From Chromatiaceae bacterium (GTDB taxonomy: Bacteria; Pseudomonadota; Gammaproteobacteria; Chromatiales; Chromatiaceae): DNA of 64,000 nt. The DNA is taken from the NCBI GenBank assembly GCA_024235215.1, contig JACKMU010000006.1, forward strand, positions 1 through 64,000. Reading direction: 5' to 3'. Both the position numbers and the translations under genes were made by a program. This document shows positions 8,963 to 17,580 of the stretch, in pieces (positions within the stretch are counted from its first letter, which is position 1; the number at the start of each line of letters is the position of its first letter). The notes beneath the pieces were generated by a model that saw nothing but the letters and a program-made list of their open reading frames with translations, searched no databases and was not told where the DNA came from.

Positions 8963-10176
8963 TGCGATGTTCCATGCGTTTTTTCGACAGTTTGGCCAGC
9001 GTTTCTTGAGCCAGATCGAAATCGTAGTTGTCGAGTTGGCTTTCCTGTTATTGTAGGGTCTCCGCAAATTGGGGAGAGGGCAGGGCGGCTTGCAGTTGGG
9101 GTATGATAGCGGATCGCCGTCCTCCAACAGTTGCTCGAGACGCTCCAGCAGCAGCTTCTCCCGGGGAAGCTCACCGTTCGTATCGGTTTGTTCCGTCGCC
9201 GGTTTCTCCGCTTGCGGACCCCACTCCAGTTTGGCCGGGTTGCCTCGATGCCGTTCAGGACAGGCAGACGCCAATCCATCAACACCAGGTCGAAGGGTTG
9301 CCGCTGCTGGTCGGCGGTGTGGATCTGCGCCAGTGCCGCTTCCGCGTTGGCTACCGTGACCACGTCGAAAGCGAAGGAGGTCAGCATATCGCTGAGTATC
9401 TGGCGAGTCGAGGGGTTGTCCTCCACCACCAGGGCATGCAGCCCCTGCAAGCTGGTCCTCGGGACCATGGCGAACTCGATGCCCAGCCGCCTTCCGAGCG
9501 GATTCAGGTAATCGGCACTGATACCACGATAACCACCCTCCTGGTCCGTATATTCCACCGGGGCCCAGTTGCTATCACCGACGGTATGCACGACGGAATG
9601 CTGTTGCAGCCAGGAGTGCTCCTGGGGGGGTAGTTTCAGTCTGTGAGCGGAATCGCCGGTATCCTTCAGGGAGATCCAACGGCGGCGAATCCGTCGGTGC
9701 TCCGCTTCGCTGATAGCGTTCAAACCTTTCTGCAGGATACCCGCCAATTCCGGCCAATCGTTGCGGCAGGCCATGTACGGGGTGCTGGGTCGCCCGAACG
9801 GACCGGCGATGCGCGCTTGCCCCAACCATTTGCGCTCGATGGCCTCCCGCTCATCCCGATCGATCCTGGCCATTCCCTGGTCGATCAACTGCCGCAGGTC
9901 GATGTCGTCCCTGCGCACGGCGCCATAGTAGGTGCGCTGGTACAGCGGGTTGTTGGCATCGTAGTCGAACACCTCGGAGCTCCCGCTCTGGTGCAGGTAA
10001 CAGCGGTAGTTGACCAGGGGAGAGATGAAGACCCTGACCTCGCCAGCATGGGCGGCGTGGTAGAGTTGGTCGAAATCGTCATACACGCTGAGCGCAGCCT
10101 GGGGAAGGCGTTCGGCCACGAACTGGTGAGTGAATCCCTTGGGCAGCCCAATGCGGAAACCGCGCAGTTCTTCCAA
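8935..10176 (-). pseudogene. Remnant of EvgS/BvgS-like hybrid sensor kinase
   Basis: The longest frame (from a TTG at 10176; an in-frame stop lies shortly upstream) shows parts of two SBP_bac_3-type periplasmic sensor domains. The second stops at MVPRTSLQ and runs straight into a receiver domain (LHALVVEDNPSTRQILSDML, LVLMDWRLPVLNGIEA). The transmembrane segment, dimerisation helix and histidine kinase domain are missing, as if deleted internally. After the receiver the frame shifts: a stretch with LPREKLLLERLEQLLEDGD lies in a second frame and an Hpt-like C-terminus (QLQAALPSPQFAETLQ, stop, QLDNYDFDLAQETL) in a third. There are thus one deletion, two frameshifts and a stop. Confidence 0.85.
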
Positions 10177-10291
10177 TTTGGTATCACAGGTTCCTGCATT
10201 TTTTCGCTGGTTTCAAGTGGTATTCCAGGCAAAGGATCAATATCTGATTGAACTCAGTTCAGCTTTTACCCCATTACTTCAGCCGGTTACC

Positions 10292-10726
10292 TTAAACGGG
10301 TGTTGGTAATCTCCCCTCCAGCCGATAACGCAGGTAATCCGCGAGAATCATGGCGTGGTCGAACGCCAGCGGTGCAGGAGGTGTTCCGGGCAAGTGGATG
10401 GCAATTGTCTTGGCGTCGTCCGCGGCTTCGGGGATGCCATGGGCGTGGGCGAGGTAGACCAGGCTGGCGGTATGTCCGCGCGGATCACGCCGCGGATCGG
10501 AGTAGCAACCAAGCAGCTGGTCCAGACTGACATCCAGCCCTGTCTCCTCCCTGGCTTCCCGGATGGCGGCTCGTTCCGCGGACTCTCCGATATCCACGAA
10601 GCCCCCCGGAAAGGCCCAACCCGTTGGTGGATGGCGCCGTTCGATGAATATGATGGGCCGCTCCGGCCGGTCCCAAAGCTCGATGATGATATCCACGGTG
10701 AGAAGTGGGGTTCGCGGCTGCGGCAT
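10292..10726 (-). CDS. Nudix hydrolase
   Basis: 144 aa from ATG at 10726 (MPQPRTPLLTVDIII). The open frame extends upstream but that part is antisense to the aldo/keto reductase. The Nudix box is complete: it begins GGFVDIGESAE and continues REAREETGLD, matching GX5EX7REUXEEXGU with the metal-binding glutamates. The upstream GWAFPGGFVD is typical of ADP-ribose or NTP pyrophosphatases. The product should be a cytosolic Mg-dependent pyrophosphohydrolase; the exact nucleotide substrate is not predictable. It is divergent from the Tas-like gene. Confidence 0.9.
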   Translation of the reverse strand: MPQPRTPLLTVDIIIELWDRPERPIIFIERRHPPTGWAFPGGFVDIGESAERAAIREAREETGLDVSLDQLLGCYSDPRRDPRGHTASLVYLAHAHGIPEAADDAKTIAIHLPGTPPAPLAFDHAMILADYLRYRLEGRLPTPV

Positions 10727-10928
10727 GGTGCTTTCAATGTTTGTGGTTGCAGTTGAAGTGGATTGTACCTCGATTCCACGTCGGTTCTTCCTTGCCGTGC
10801 TCACACTCCTCAATGGCAGGCGCCGGAGCGGGTGCCGGGTGGGATGGAATCTGCCGGTAAGTGGGTTATGCTTCGTTTGATCCCCTGAGAAATCCGTTGG
10901 GGGAAACGCGACAGCAGAGAGATACGTT

Positions 10929-11981
10929 ATGGAATACCGAAATTTGGGACGCAGCGATCTGCGGGTTTCCACCATTTGCCTGGGTACAATGACCTGGGGC
11001 AGGCAGAATACCCAGGCGGACGCGGATCGACAATTGGAATACGCACTGGCTAGGGGCATCAACTTTCTGGATACCGCTGAAATGTACGCCATCCCGCCGA
11101 CGGCAGAGACCTACGGCACCACCGAAACCATCATCGGGAACTGGCTTGGACGCAACCCCGAGAAAAGACGGGGGCTGGTGCTGGCGACCAAAATCGCCGG
11201 CAATGGCTTGTCCTGGATCCGCGCGGGTGCCGATGTCACCGGAGCGGCGGTGGTTGACTCCGTGGATGCTTCCCTGCGGCGGTTGCAAACGGATTACATC
11301 GATCTGTACCAGCTGCACTGGCCCAATCGCAACTCACCCCATTTCGGCAAGCATTGGCCTGGTCGGTTGCGTTTTTCCGCGATGGATGCCGCCCGGAACC
11401 GGGAGCAGATGCTGGATATTCTCCACGGGTTCGCCGCTTGTATCGAAGCGGGTAAGATCCGCTACGGCGGTCTGTCTGATGAAACCCCCTGGGGGATCCA
11501 GCAATATCTTCAGTTGAGCCAGGCACATGACCTGCCGCAGATGGTTTCCATCCAGAACGAGTTCAACCTCCTGCATACCAAGGATTGGCCTTATCTCATC
11601 GAACATAGTGTGCTGAGCGGTTTGGCTTATCTGCCCTGGTCCCCGCTGGCGGGAGGTGTCCTGACGGGTAAGTACCTGAATGGTGCCAGGCCGCCGGGGT
11701 CACGCTGGACGATCAGCCAGCGCAACGGTCTGTTTCGTGATCAGGTGCAGGCACATCAGGCGATTGCTGCGTACCAGGAGGTCGCGGACCGGTACGGCAT
11801 GAGTCTGGCTACGCTGGCTTTGGCGTGGGTCAATCAGCAGGACGGAGTGACCGCAACGATCATCGGTGCAACGAGTATGGAGCAACTGCAAGAGGATATT
11901 GCTGCTTTCGACGTGGTGTTGAGTGAAGAGATGCTGGCCGATATCCTCACTGTGTTGAAGCGCTATCCCCTGCCGTTTTAG
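10929..11981 (+). CDS. tas: Aldo/keto reductase, Tas family
   Basis: 350 aa, the length of E. coli Tas (346). The N-terminus MEYRNLGRSDLRVSTICLG and the stretch INFLDTAEMYAIPP place it with Tas, which carries AEMYPVPP at the same position. The catalytic tetrad is visible: Asp in NFLDTAEMY, Tyr in the same motif, Lys in LVLATKIAG and His in YQLHWPN. NADPH is the expected cofactor. It would be a cytosolic (beta/alpha)8 reductase with an uncertain physiological carbonyl substrate. It is divergent from the Nudix gene and probably monocistronic. Confidence 0.92.
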   Translation: MEYRNLGRSDLRVSTICLGTMTWGRQNTQADADRQLEYALARGINFLDTAEMYAIPPTAETYGTTETIIGNWLGRNPEKRRGLVLATKIAGNGLSWIRAGADVTGAAVVDSVDASLRRLQTDYIDLYQLHWPNRNSPHFGKHWPGRLRFSAMDAARNREQMLDILHGFAACIEAGKIRYGGLSDETPWGIQQYLQLSQAHDLPQMVSIQNEFNLLHTKDWPYLIEHSVLSGLAYLPWSPLAGGVLTGKYLNGARPPGSRWTISQRNGLFRDQVQAHQAIAAYQEVADRYGMSLATLALAWVNQQDGVTATIIGATSMEQLQEDIAAFDVVLSEEMLADILTVLKRYPLPF

Positions 11982-12192
11982 TCTTGTTATATGCACCCAC
12001 CCCGGGGAGCCTATGGAAATGCTCTCACCATGGGCGGGTTCAATGTATAAAAGCGCTTTTTTTTGGCACGACCGTTATCCGAAGCAGATACTTTTTTCAT
12101 TCGCCGGTGGGTCGGATCTTGCCTAGAGAGGGATGCAACGATGCGCGAACTGAACCCGTAAAATTTGGGTTGAATCTGGGCAGCGGCGGTTT

Positions 12193-13155
12193 TCACTCAT
12201 CAAGAATTGAGAGGACCGCAGAAATAATCGCTGCGGCGGTCCTGGAAGCAGCAGATGGATCACATTCATCGCCCAGTCCGTCGTTGTCGAGGTCCTTCTG
12301 TGAAGGGTTCGGAACGCCCGGGCAGTTATCTGCATTATCCGGAACACCGTCTCCATCCCTATCCGGTGGTGGTGGTTCTAATGATACCGAGAATTTTTTC
12401 AACCATGCTACGCCACTACCGCTGGCAATCTCGTTACCCAGTTCGACGCTTGTAATGTAGTGGTCAGGGTTGATTAGACCCCGTTTCACTGCATCCGCAA
12501 CTATTTTTCCGGCATCGTATAACATCGAACGGGATGGTGTACGCAATACATAGGCAATGTAGGTAAACGGGTTTGCGGGATCTCCCCAGTTCGATCTGGT
12601 CCAAAACCACCATTCATTACCATCGATATTGACAATCTCACAGCATTGCGGCCCCCATCCGGTATGCTCTGTCCAAATGATCAATTCCGCCTGAATCGCA
12701 TGAAAATCGGGAGGATCTGAAACGGTCGGCGTATCGATAATCCACATCTCCTGAATGAGGTTGAAGTTACCTTGGCTCTGAATTTCAATGTCGAAGTCGA
12801 TGAACAGGTGCGGTGTGCTCGATACCTGCGTGGGGAAGCGTTCATCGTTGCCCGAAGATCCGGCTTCCCAGGGTTTCGAACCGACAATAATCTCCGGAAA
12901 TGCGTATACAAATTGCGTCTGCTCCGGCCATGACCACGACCAGCCGTATTGTGTCATTTCGTCCACTGTCCGTTGTTCAAGACACTGCTTGTAAGGGAAT
13001 GATCCAGCGAGGTCTTTACCCCACACGTTGTTGCTGAGACGACCTGATGGAGTGGTCAGGGAAAACCAATCATCACACCCAACGGTAGCCGCTTTGCTGA
13101 GCGGTATATGGGAAAAAATGGTAAACACTAACGTGAAAGAAAGTATGTGTTTCAC
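12193..13155 (-). CDS. Secreted GH12-like beta-glucanase with thrombospondin type 3 repeats
   Basis: 320 aa with a signal peptide (MKHILSFTLVFTIFSHIPLSKA). Residues ~30-255 resemble glycoside hydrolase family 12: NVWGKDLAGSFPYKQC, YGWSWSWPEQTQFVYAFPEI, then QAELIIWTEHTG containing a probable catalytic Glu (cf. the GH12 strand with xEIMIW), and ITSVELGNEIASGSG containing the probable second catalytic Glu. GH12 enzymes cleave beta-1,4-glucans or xyloglucan. A Pro-rich linker leads to two thrombospondin type 3 calcium repeats (DRDGDGVPDNADNCPG) and a short tail ending AAAIISAVLSILDE. It resembles the frameshifted 780-2053 gene in its C-terminal build. It is isolated, so no pathway context is available. 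Confidence 0.68.
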   Translation of the reverse strand: MKHILSFTLVFTIFSHIPLSKAATVGCDDWFSLTTPSGRLSNNVWGKDLAGSFPYKQCLEQRTVDEMTQYGWSWSWPEQTQFVYAFPEIIVGSKPWEAGSSGNDERFPTQVSSTPHLFIDFDIEIQSQGNFNLIQEMWIIDTPTVSDPPDFHAIQAELIIWTEHTGWGPQCCEIVNIDGNEWWFWTRSNWGDPANPFTYIAYVLRTPSRSMLYDAGKIVADAVKRGLINPDHYITSVELGNEIASGSGVAWLKKFSVSLEPPPPDRDGDGVPDNADNCPGVPNPSQKDLDNDGLGDECDPSAASRTAAAIISAVLSILDE

Positions 13156-13820
13156 CAGTATCTCCTTACGCGACGATCAACTAACTACCTGATTCTGTGG
13201 AAGTGGTCTGAAGTAATATGTTACTGAGCATAGTATAGGGGTTGTTGACCGGCTCTGGAGTTGGCATTTAGTCTGTTTCAGGTTCACATGTTGGACTTGA
13301 AACCAGGCGCATGAAGGCGTGATGGGTATAGATACCGACCGGAATCTGCCCCGGTTCCCTGGTAAAGGTGGTGTATGAGTCTCTACTCTTGACATTGATC
13401 CGCCGTGATGCTCATGACTTGACGCGGGGGTTGCAGATGGTTGTGCGGAAACCAGCACGTTCGGCGTCAAAGCGACGGCCTGCGTTATGGGGTTTTGAAC
13501 AGATTGATTGGTTACGCTGAGGTATTACTCAATGTGCCGGAGATATAATCTAAAAAAAGGGAAGATCCTCGTTTCCTCTCATGCCGACGACTCAGTGAAA
13601 ACGGGTTGTTGCATTAAAGGAATGCGATCGACAGGGATGTCCAGTTCAAATCAGGTCAGGTCTATGCAACGAAAGGGTCGGCTCCTGCAGCCGATGGATT
13701 CAGCCGTTTCAACGGTGAAACTGCTGCTAACCTGAGGGAATCGGCAAACAATAGATTGATATCAGCTTCGTTGGCCAGACTCCACTGGCGTTTGCCGGGC
13801 AACAGGTTTAGATTTTCACG
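13156..13820. other. Long intergenic region, no supported gene
   Basis: 665 bases between two divergent genes. Two short frames (leftward 13177-13470, rightward 13508-13735) give compositionally odd peptides without recognisable homology or ribosome sites. I see no repeat or RNA gene. Confidence 0.4.
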
Positions 13821-14759
13821 ATGGGGAGCGAGTTACAGCAGCTACTAGAGCGGCGTCTGGGGGCGGTTCATGCGCGCCAGCGCATCGGTATCGAGTCGGA
13901 GCGTGAGCCACGTGTCTTCAGCCGGCGCCTGAACTTCTTCCACCCGGAGAACTGGTACTCGCTGCCTTCCCTGATTCGCTACACGCTGCGCCTGACAGGA
14001 TTCTATCAGCGCGGTCAGCGCAATACCCTGGCAATCCAGCTGCGTGACAATGATGTCTGGCTGCACAACCTGCCGCCTGCCTTTGAGGGCTTTACGCTGT
14101 TGCATCTGACCGATCTGCATGCGGATTTGAATCCGCCTGCGATGGCAGCGTTGGCCAGACTGGTGTCTCAACTCGAGTACGATGTCTGCGTGCTCACCGG
14201 TGACTACCGTGCAGCAACTTTCGGTCCGATCGATGAAGCAATGCAGCAAATGGCCAGTCTCTGCACGCAGCTGTCGCAACCTTTGTTCGGCGTCTTGGGC
14301 AATCATGACAGCATCTTCATGTTGCCCCCACTGGAACAGATGGGAATCCGCATGCTGGTCAACGAGAGTCTCCGCATCGAGCGTGGCGACCAAGCCATCT
14401 ACCTGGCCGGCATCGATGATGCCCACTACTACCGGGTGGATAATCTGCAGAAAGCGGCCGAGGACATTCCGCACGAGCAAACCTCCATCCTGTTGTCACA
14501 CACTCCTGAGATCTACCGTCAGGCTGCGCATGCCGGATTTGATCTGCTGCTGTGCGGCCACACTCACGGTGGACAGATCTGCCTGCCGGGAGGGATACCG
14601 ATCACACTCGATTCCAACTGTCCACGCTACATGGGCTCCTCCTCCTGGTCTTATCAGGATATGCTGGGTTATACCTCGGTGGGTGCCGGCAGTTGCATCG
14701 TCGATGCCCGCTTCAACTGCCCGCCCGAGATCACGCTGCACCATCTGCACCGGCGCTGA
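13821..14759 (+). CDS. Calcineurin-like metallophosphoesterase
   Basis: 312 aa. The dimetal-site motifs appear in order: LTDLHAD (DxH), LTGDYR (GD), GNHDS, LLSHTPE and CGHTHGGQICLPGG. This is the YkuE/YaeI-like branch of membrane-associated phosphodiesterases. Unlike many relatives it lacks an obvious N-terminal membrane helix; residues 1-85 form an unusual extension rich in Arg and aromatic residues that may bind the membrane. The convergent neighbour is a CarS-like phospholipid-type enzyme, which is compatible with a lipid substrate but does not prove one. Confidence 0.88.
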   Translation: MGSELQQLLERRLGAVHARQRIGIESEREPRVFSRRLNFFHPENWYSLPSLIRYTLRLTGFYQRGQRNTLAIQLRDNDVWLHNLPPAFEGFTLLHLTDLHADLNPPAMAALARLVSQLEYDVCVLTGDYRAATFGPIDEAMQQMASLCTQLSQPLFGVLGNHDSIFMLPPLEQMGIRMLVNESLRIERGDQAIYLAGIDDAHYYRVDNLQKAAEDIPHEQTSILLSHTPEIYRQAAHAGFDLLLCGHTHGGQICLPGGIPITLDSNCPRYMGSSSWSYQDMLGYTSVGAGSCIVDARFNCPPEITLHHLHRR

Positions 14760-14766
14760 GCGTCTG

Positions 14767-15246
14767 TCAGTAAGGTTGTTTTCGAATTCCCACCTTGCAT
14801 AGCAACCATGACAGGGGCAGTTCCACAATCAGAAATGCGGCAGTCACAGTCGCCACCTGCAACCAGTCGATTTCGAGCAACGGCCGGATGATCAACAGCG
14901 GCAGTAGCGACTCCGGGATCTGATCCAATCCAAACACCATCGAACTGGGCGCATATTTCATCCGTCGTTTGATAAAGCTGGAGAGCAGATCACCAAGCAT
15001 TGCAAAACTGCCGATCAGCAAGCCAGTCATCCAGGAAAATCCAAACAGCGGTGCGACGAGCGTCGTTATCAGGGTGGCACTCGCCAGACCGCGAATCGTC
15101 TTGGAACTGCCCAGCACCGGTTGGCCATCGGACAGGATTCTGCCGTTATCGAGCGCTTTTCTCCAACGATCTCCAAGCAGCCTGGCGGCAAGTATCGGAC
15201 TGCCATTGGCCACAAAGAGCAGCAGCAACAGTTTGATCTCCATCAT
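14767..15246 (-). CDS. CDP-archaeol synthase-like (DUF46/CarS) membrane protein
   Basis: 159 aa with four or more membrane helices. The family marks are VANGSPILAARLLGDRW near the N-terminus, the signature GSSKTIRGL after LSDGQPVLG, and GDLLSSFIKRRMK, which carries the Asp-x-x-x-Ser-phosphate region typical of CDP-alcohol and cytidylyltransferase CarS/CdsA enzymes. In archaea CarS makes CDP-archaeol from CTP and archaetidic acid. Bacterial members exist and their lipid substrate is unknown. It converges on the metallophosphoesterase gene with 7 bases between stops. Confidence 0.85.
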   Translation of the reverse strand: MMEIKLLLLLFVANGSPILAARLLGDRWRKALDNGRILSDGQPVLGSSKTIRGLASATLITTLVAPLFGFSWMTGLLIGSFAMLGDLLSSFIKRRMKYAPSSMVFGLDQIPESLLPLLIIRPLLEIDWLQVATVTAAFLIVELPLSWLLCKVGIRKQPY

Positions 15247-15655
15247 CCTTCCCGTTCAGCCGACAACGGAACAACCGCCACACCTCAATTTCACCGAATC
15301 GCCCGTTCGGGAGGAGTGGTGTAACACCGCCACTGATTGGGACCTGCCTCATAATCCCATGTGAAATACGGTGTTGATCCCAATTTATCTCCAATGGCAT
15401 GGGGAATTCAAGAATAATAGATACGAATCATAATGTTACTGTTCTGAAGGGTGTGCTGGACGATCGCCGCGCCGTGCTGTCAGGTTTTCGATTTCCCTTC
15501 CAGGTCAGCTGTAACAGCCAGAGGGGCGCGGAGCAGCCAGGGTAAAGTTGCGCCAACAGGTAGCTGTCACGCACCGCCCATTCGAACCTTGCGCAAATCC
15601 GACAGAGTATTTGCGCAAACAGCGTGCGATTCTCCTCCTCCGCGAGACGACCTGC
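15247..15655. other. Intergenic region, no supported gene
   Basis: It lies between the CarS-like gene start and the 3' end of the MacB-like permease gene. Short frames on both strands are not protein-like. An AT-rich stretch at about 15405-15445 could hold the promoter for the CarS-like gene. Confidence 0.4.
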
Positions 15656-16861
15656 TTACTCGTAGCGTAACGCTTCGATGGGGTCCTGACGCGCGGCCTT
15701 GCGCGCGGGGAAGAAGCCGAAGATCACGCCCACAGCCGCGGAGAAGAGGAAGGCCAGCAGCATGGTCCCCGGGTCCAGCAGCACCGGCATACCCAGGAGC
15801 GTGGCGAGCACGTAGGTCGTGGCGATCGCCAGCAGAATGCCGAGTAGTCCGCCGAACGAGGAGAGCACGACTGCCTCGACCAGGAACTGCAGCAGCACCT
15901 CGCGCTCCAGCGCACCGATCGCCAGTCTGATACCGATCTCGCGGGTACGCTCCGTCACCGAGACCAGCATGATATTCATGATGCCGATACCACCCACCAG
16001 CAGGCTGACCGCGGCCACGGCGCCGAGCAGGGTGGTGAGCACCCGGGTGGTGCCGGTCAGCGCCTCAGCTACCTCCTTCATATCGTGCACGTTGAAGTCA
16101 TCGTCCTCATTCTCCGCAATATGGCGCCGCTCGCGCAGCAGCAGTTCGATGTCGCGCTGCACCTTCGCGGTGGAGACCCCTGCACGGGCCGAGACATACA
16201 TCATCTGCACGTCCTGGTTGCCGGCCACGCGCCGCCAGAAGGCGCGCAGCGGGATCATCACCAGGTCGTCCTGGTTGCGCCCGCCGGCCGACTGCCCCTT
16301 GGCTGCCAGCAGGCCGATCACCTGGCAGGAGAGTTTGTTGATACGCAGTTTCTCGTTGAGCGCCTGCTGGCTGCCAAACAGTTCCTTACGCACGCTGTCT
16401 CCGAGGATGCAGACCGATGCGCCGGCACGCAGTTCGCCGGAACTGAACTCGCGCCCTTTCGCCAGCGTCCAGTTACCCACCGGGAAAAAGTTGTTGTCGG
16501 AACCGGTGATCGTTGTGGACCAGTTGCGATTGCCGTAGATGGCTGTCATGGCCTGCGATGCAGCAGGTGCCACCGCAGCGATGCCGCCGACCTCGCTGGC
16601 GACCGCCTCGACATCGCCAATGTGGAAGTCCTTGGCTTCGGAGCGCTGACCGAACCCGAGTCTCTGGCCGGTGCGCACCATCAGCAGGTTGCTGCCGAGG
16701 CTGGCAATCTGTGCGCTGACCTGGGCGGTGGCGCCACTGCCGAGGTTGACCATGACGACCACCGAAGCCACCCCGATGACGATACCGAGCATGGTCAGCG
16801 TGGAGCGCATCAGGTTGCGTCGGATTTCGCGCAGGGCCAGCAACAGCGCATTCCATAGCAT
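15656..16861 (-). CDS. MacB-type ABC transporter permease (FtsX family)
   Basis: 401 aa. There is one N-terminal helix (MLGIVIGVASVVVMVNLGSG), a large periplasmic MacB core domain of about 220 residues, and three C-terminal helices containing the FtsX signature region (IGIMNIMLVSVTERTREIGI). It is the last gene of a three-gene set. Its ATG overlaps the ATPase stop by one base (TGATG), indicating translational coupling. Such permeases transmit ATPase movement to an adaptor and a TolC-like channel rather than moving substrate through the membrane themselves. Confidence 0.93.
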   Translation of the reverse strand: MLWNALLLALREIRRNLMRSTLTMLGIVIGVASVVVMVNLGSGATAQVSAQIASLGSNLLMVRTGQRLGFGQRSEAKDFHIGDVEAVASEVGGIAAVAPAASQAMTAIYGNRNWSTTITGSDNNFFPVGNWTLAKGREFSSGELRAGASVCILGDSVRKELFGSQQALNEKLRINKLSCQVIGLLAAKGQSAGGRNQDDLVMIPLRAFWRRVAGNQDVQMMYVSARAGVSTAKVQRDIELLLRERRHIAENEDDDFNVHDMKEVAEALTGTTRVLTTLLGAVAAVSLLVGGIGIMNIMLVSVTERTREIGIRLAIGALEREVLLQFLVEAVVLSSFGGLLGILLAIATTYVLATLLGMPVLLDPGTMLLAFLFSAAVGVIFGFFPARKAARQDPIEALRYE

Positions 16862-17580
16862 CAGCCGGTTCCCCCGGGCTGTTCGCCTGCCACCCGGCCA
16901 TCGAGAAAATGCACCACCCGGCGGGCGAAGGCGGCCATCTCCGCTTCGTGGGTGACCATGACGATGGTGATGCCCTGTTCGCCGTTGCAGCGCTTGAGCA
17001 GTTCCATGATCTCCAGGCTGCGCGCGGTATCCAGGTTGCCGGTGGGCTCGTCGGCGAGCAGTACAGCGGGTTCGGTGACCAGGGCGCGTGCGATAGCCAC
17101 GCGCTGCTGCTGGCCGCCCGACAGTTCGGAGGAGGAGTGTGACTCCCAGCCGGACAGTCCGACCGCCGCCAGTGCTTCACAGGCGCGGGTGTGACGCCGG
17201 ATCAGGGGTATGCCGCGGTAGATGAGCGGCAGTTCGACATTCTCCAGCGCCGAGGTACGCGCCAACAGGTTGAATCCCTGAAAGACGAACCCGATGAAGT
17301 TGCGTCGCAGCAGAGCGCGCTGGTTGCGGGAGAGCGCGCCCACCTCCACGCCTTCGAAGCGGTAGCTGCCGGCGGTGGGCGTGTCCAGGCAGCCGAGGAT
17401 GTTCATGCAGGTGGACTTGCCGGAGCCACTCGGCCCCATCATGGCGACGAAGTCACCAGGTGCAATGTCGATATCGATGCCGCGTAGGGCATGCATGGCG
17501 GCCTGGCCCTGGCCATACACCTTGGTCACATTGCGCAGTGAGATCAGGGGAGAGGTGCCGGTCGCGGAGTGGGCGTTCAT
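16861..17580 (-). CDS. MacB-type ABC transporter ATP-binding protein (LolD-like)
   Basis: 239 aa. It has Walker A GPSGSGKST, signature LSGGQQQRVAIARAL, Walker B VLLADEPTGNLD and an H-loop His in VMVTHEAEM. It powers the tripartite exporter with the adjoining permease and adaptor. Its ATG overlaps the adaptor stop by four bases (ATGA). Here the nucleotide-binding domain is separate from the permease, whereas E. coli MacB carries both in one chain. Confidence 0.95.
   Translation of the reverse strand: MNAHSATGTSPLISLRNVTKVYGQGQAAMHALRGIDIDIAPGDFVAMMGPSGSGKSTCMNILGCLDTPTAGSYRFEGVEVGALSRNQRALLRRNFIGFVFQGFNLLARTSALENVELPLIYRGIPLIRRHTRACEALAAVGLSGWESHSSSELSGGQQQRVAIARALVTEPAVLLADEPTGNLDTARSLEIMELLKRCNGEQGITIVMVTHEAEMAAFARRVVHFLDGRVAGEQPGGTG

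Noticed and set aside
8963..9274. N-terminal extension of the HD-GYP regulator
   Set aside because: Those 104 residues are shifted remains of the kinase's receiver-Hpt linker; the receiver proper starts at the ATG at 8962.
10727..11092. N-terminal extension of the Nudix frame
   Set aside because: It overlaps the aldo/keto reductase on the other strand and lacks Nudix-like sequence; the Met at 10726 matches family starts.
13177..13735. Two short frames, one on each strand
   Set aside because: Neither has homology, a ribosome site or protein-like composition.
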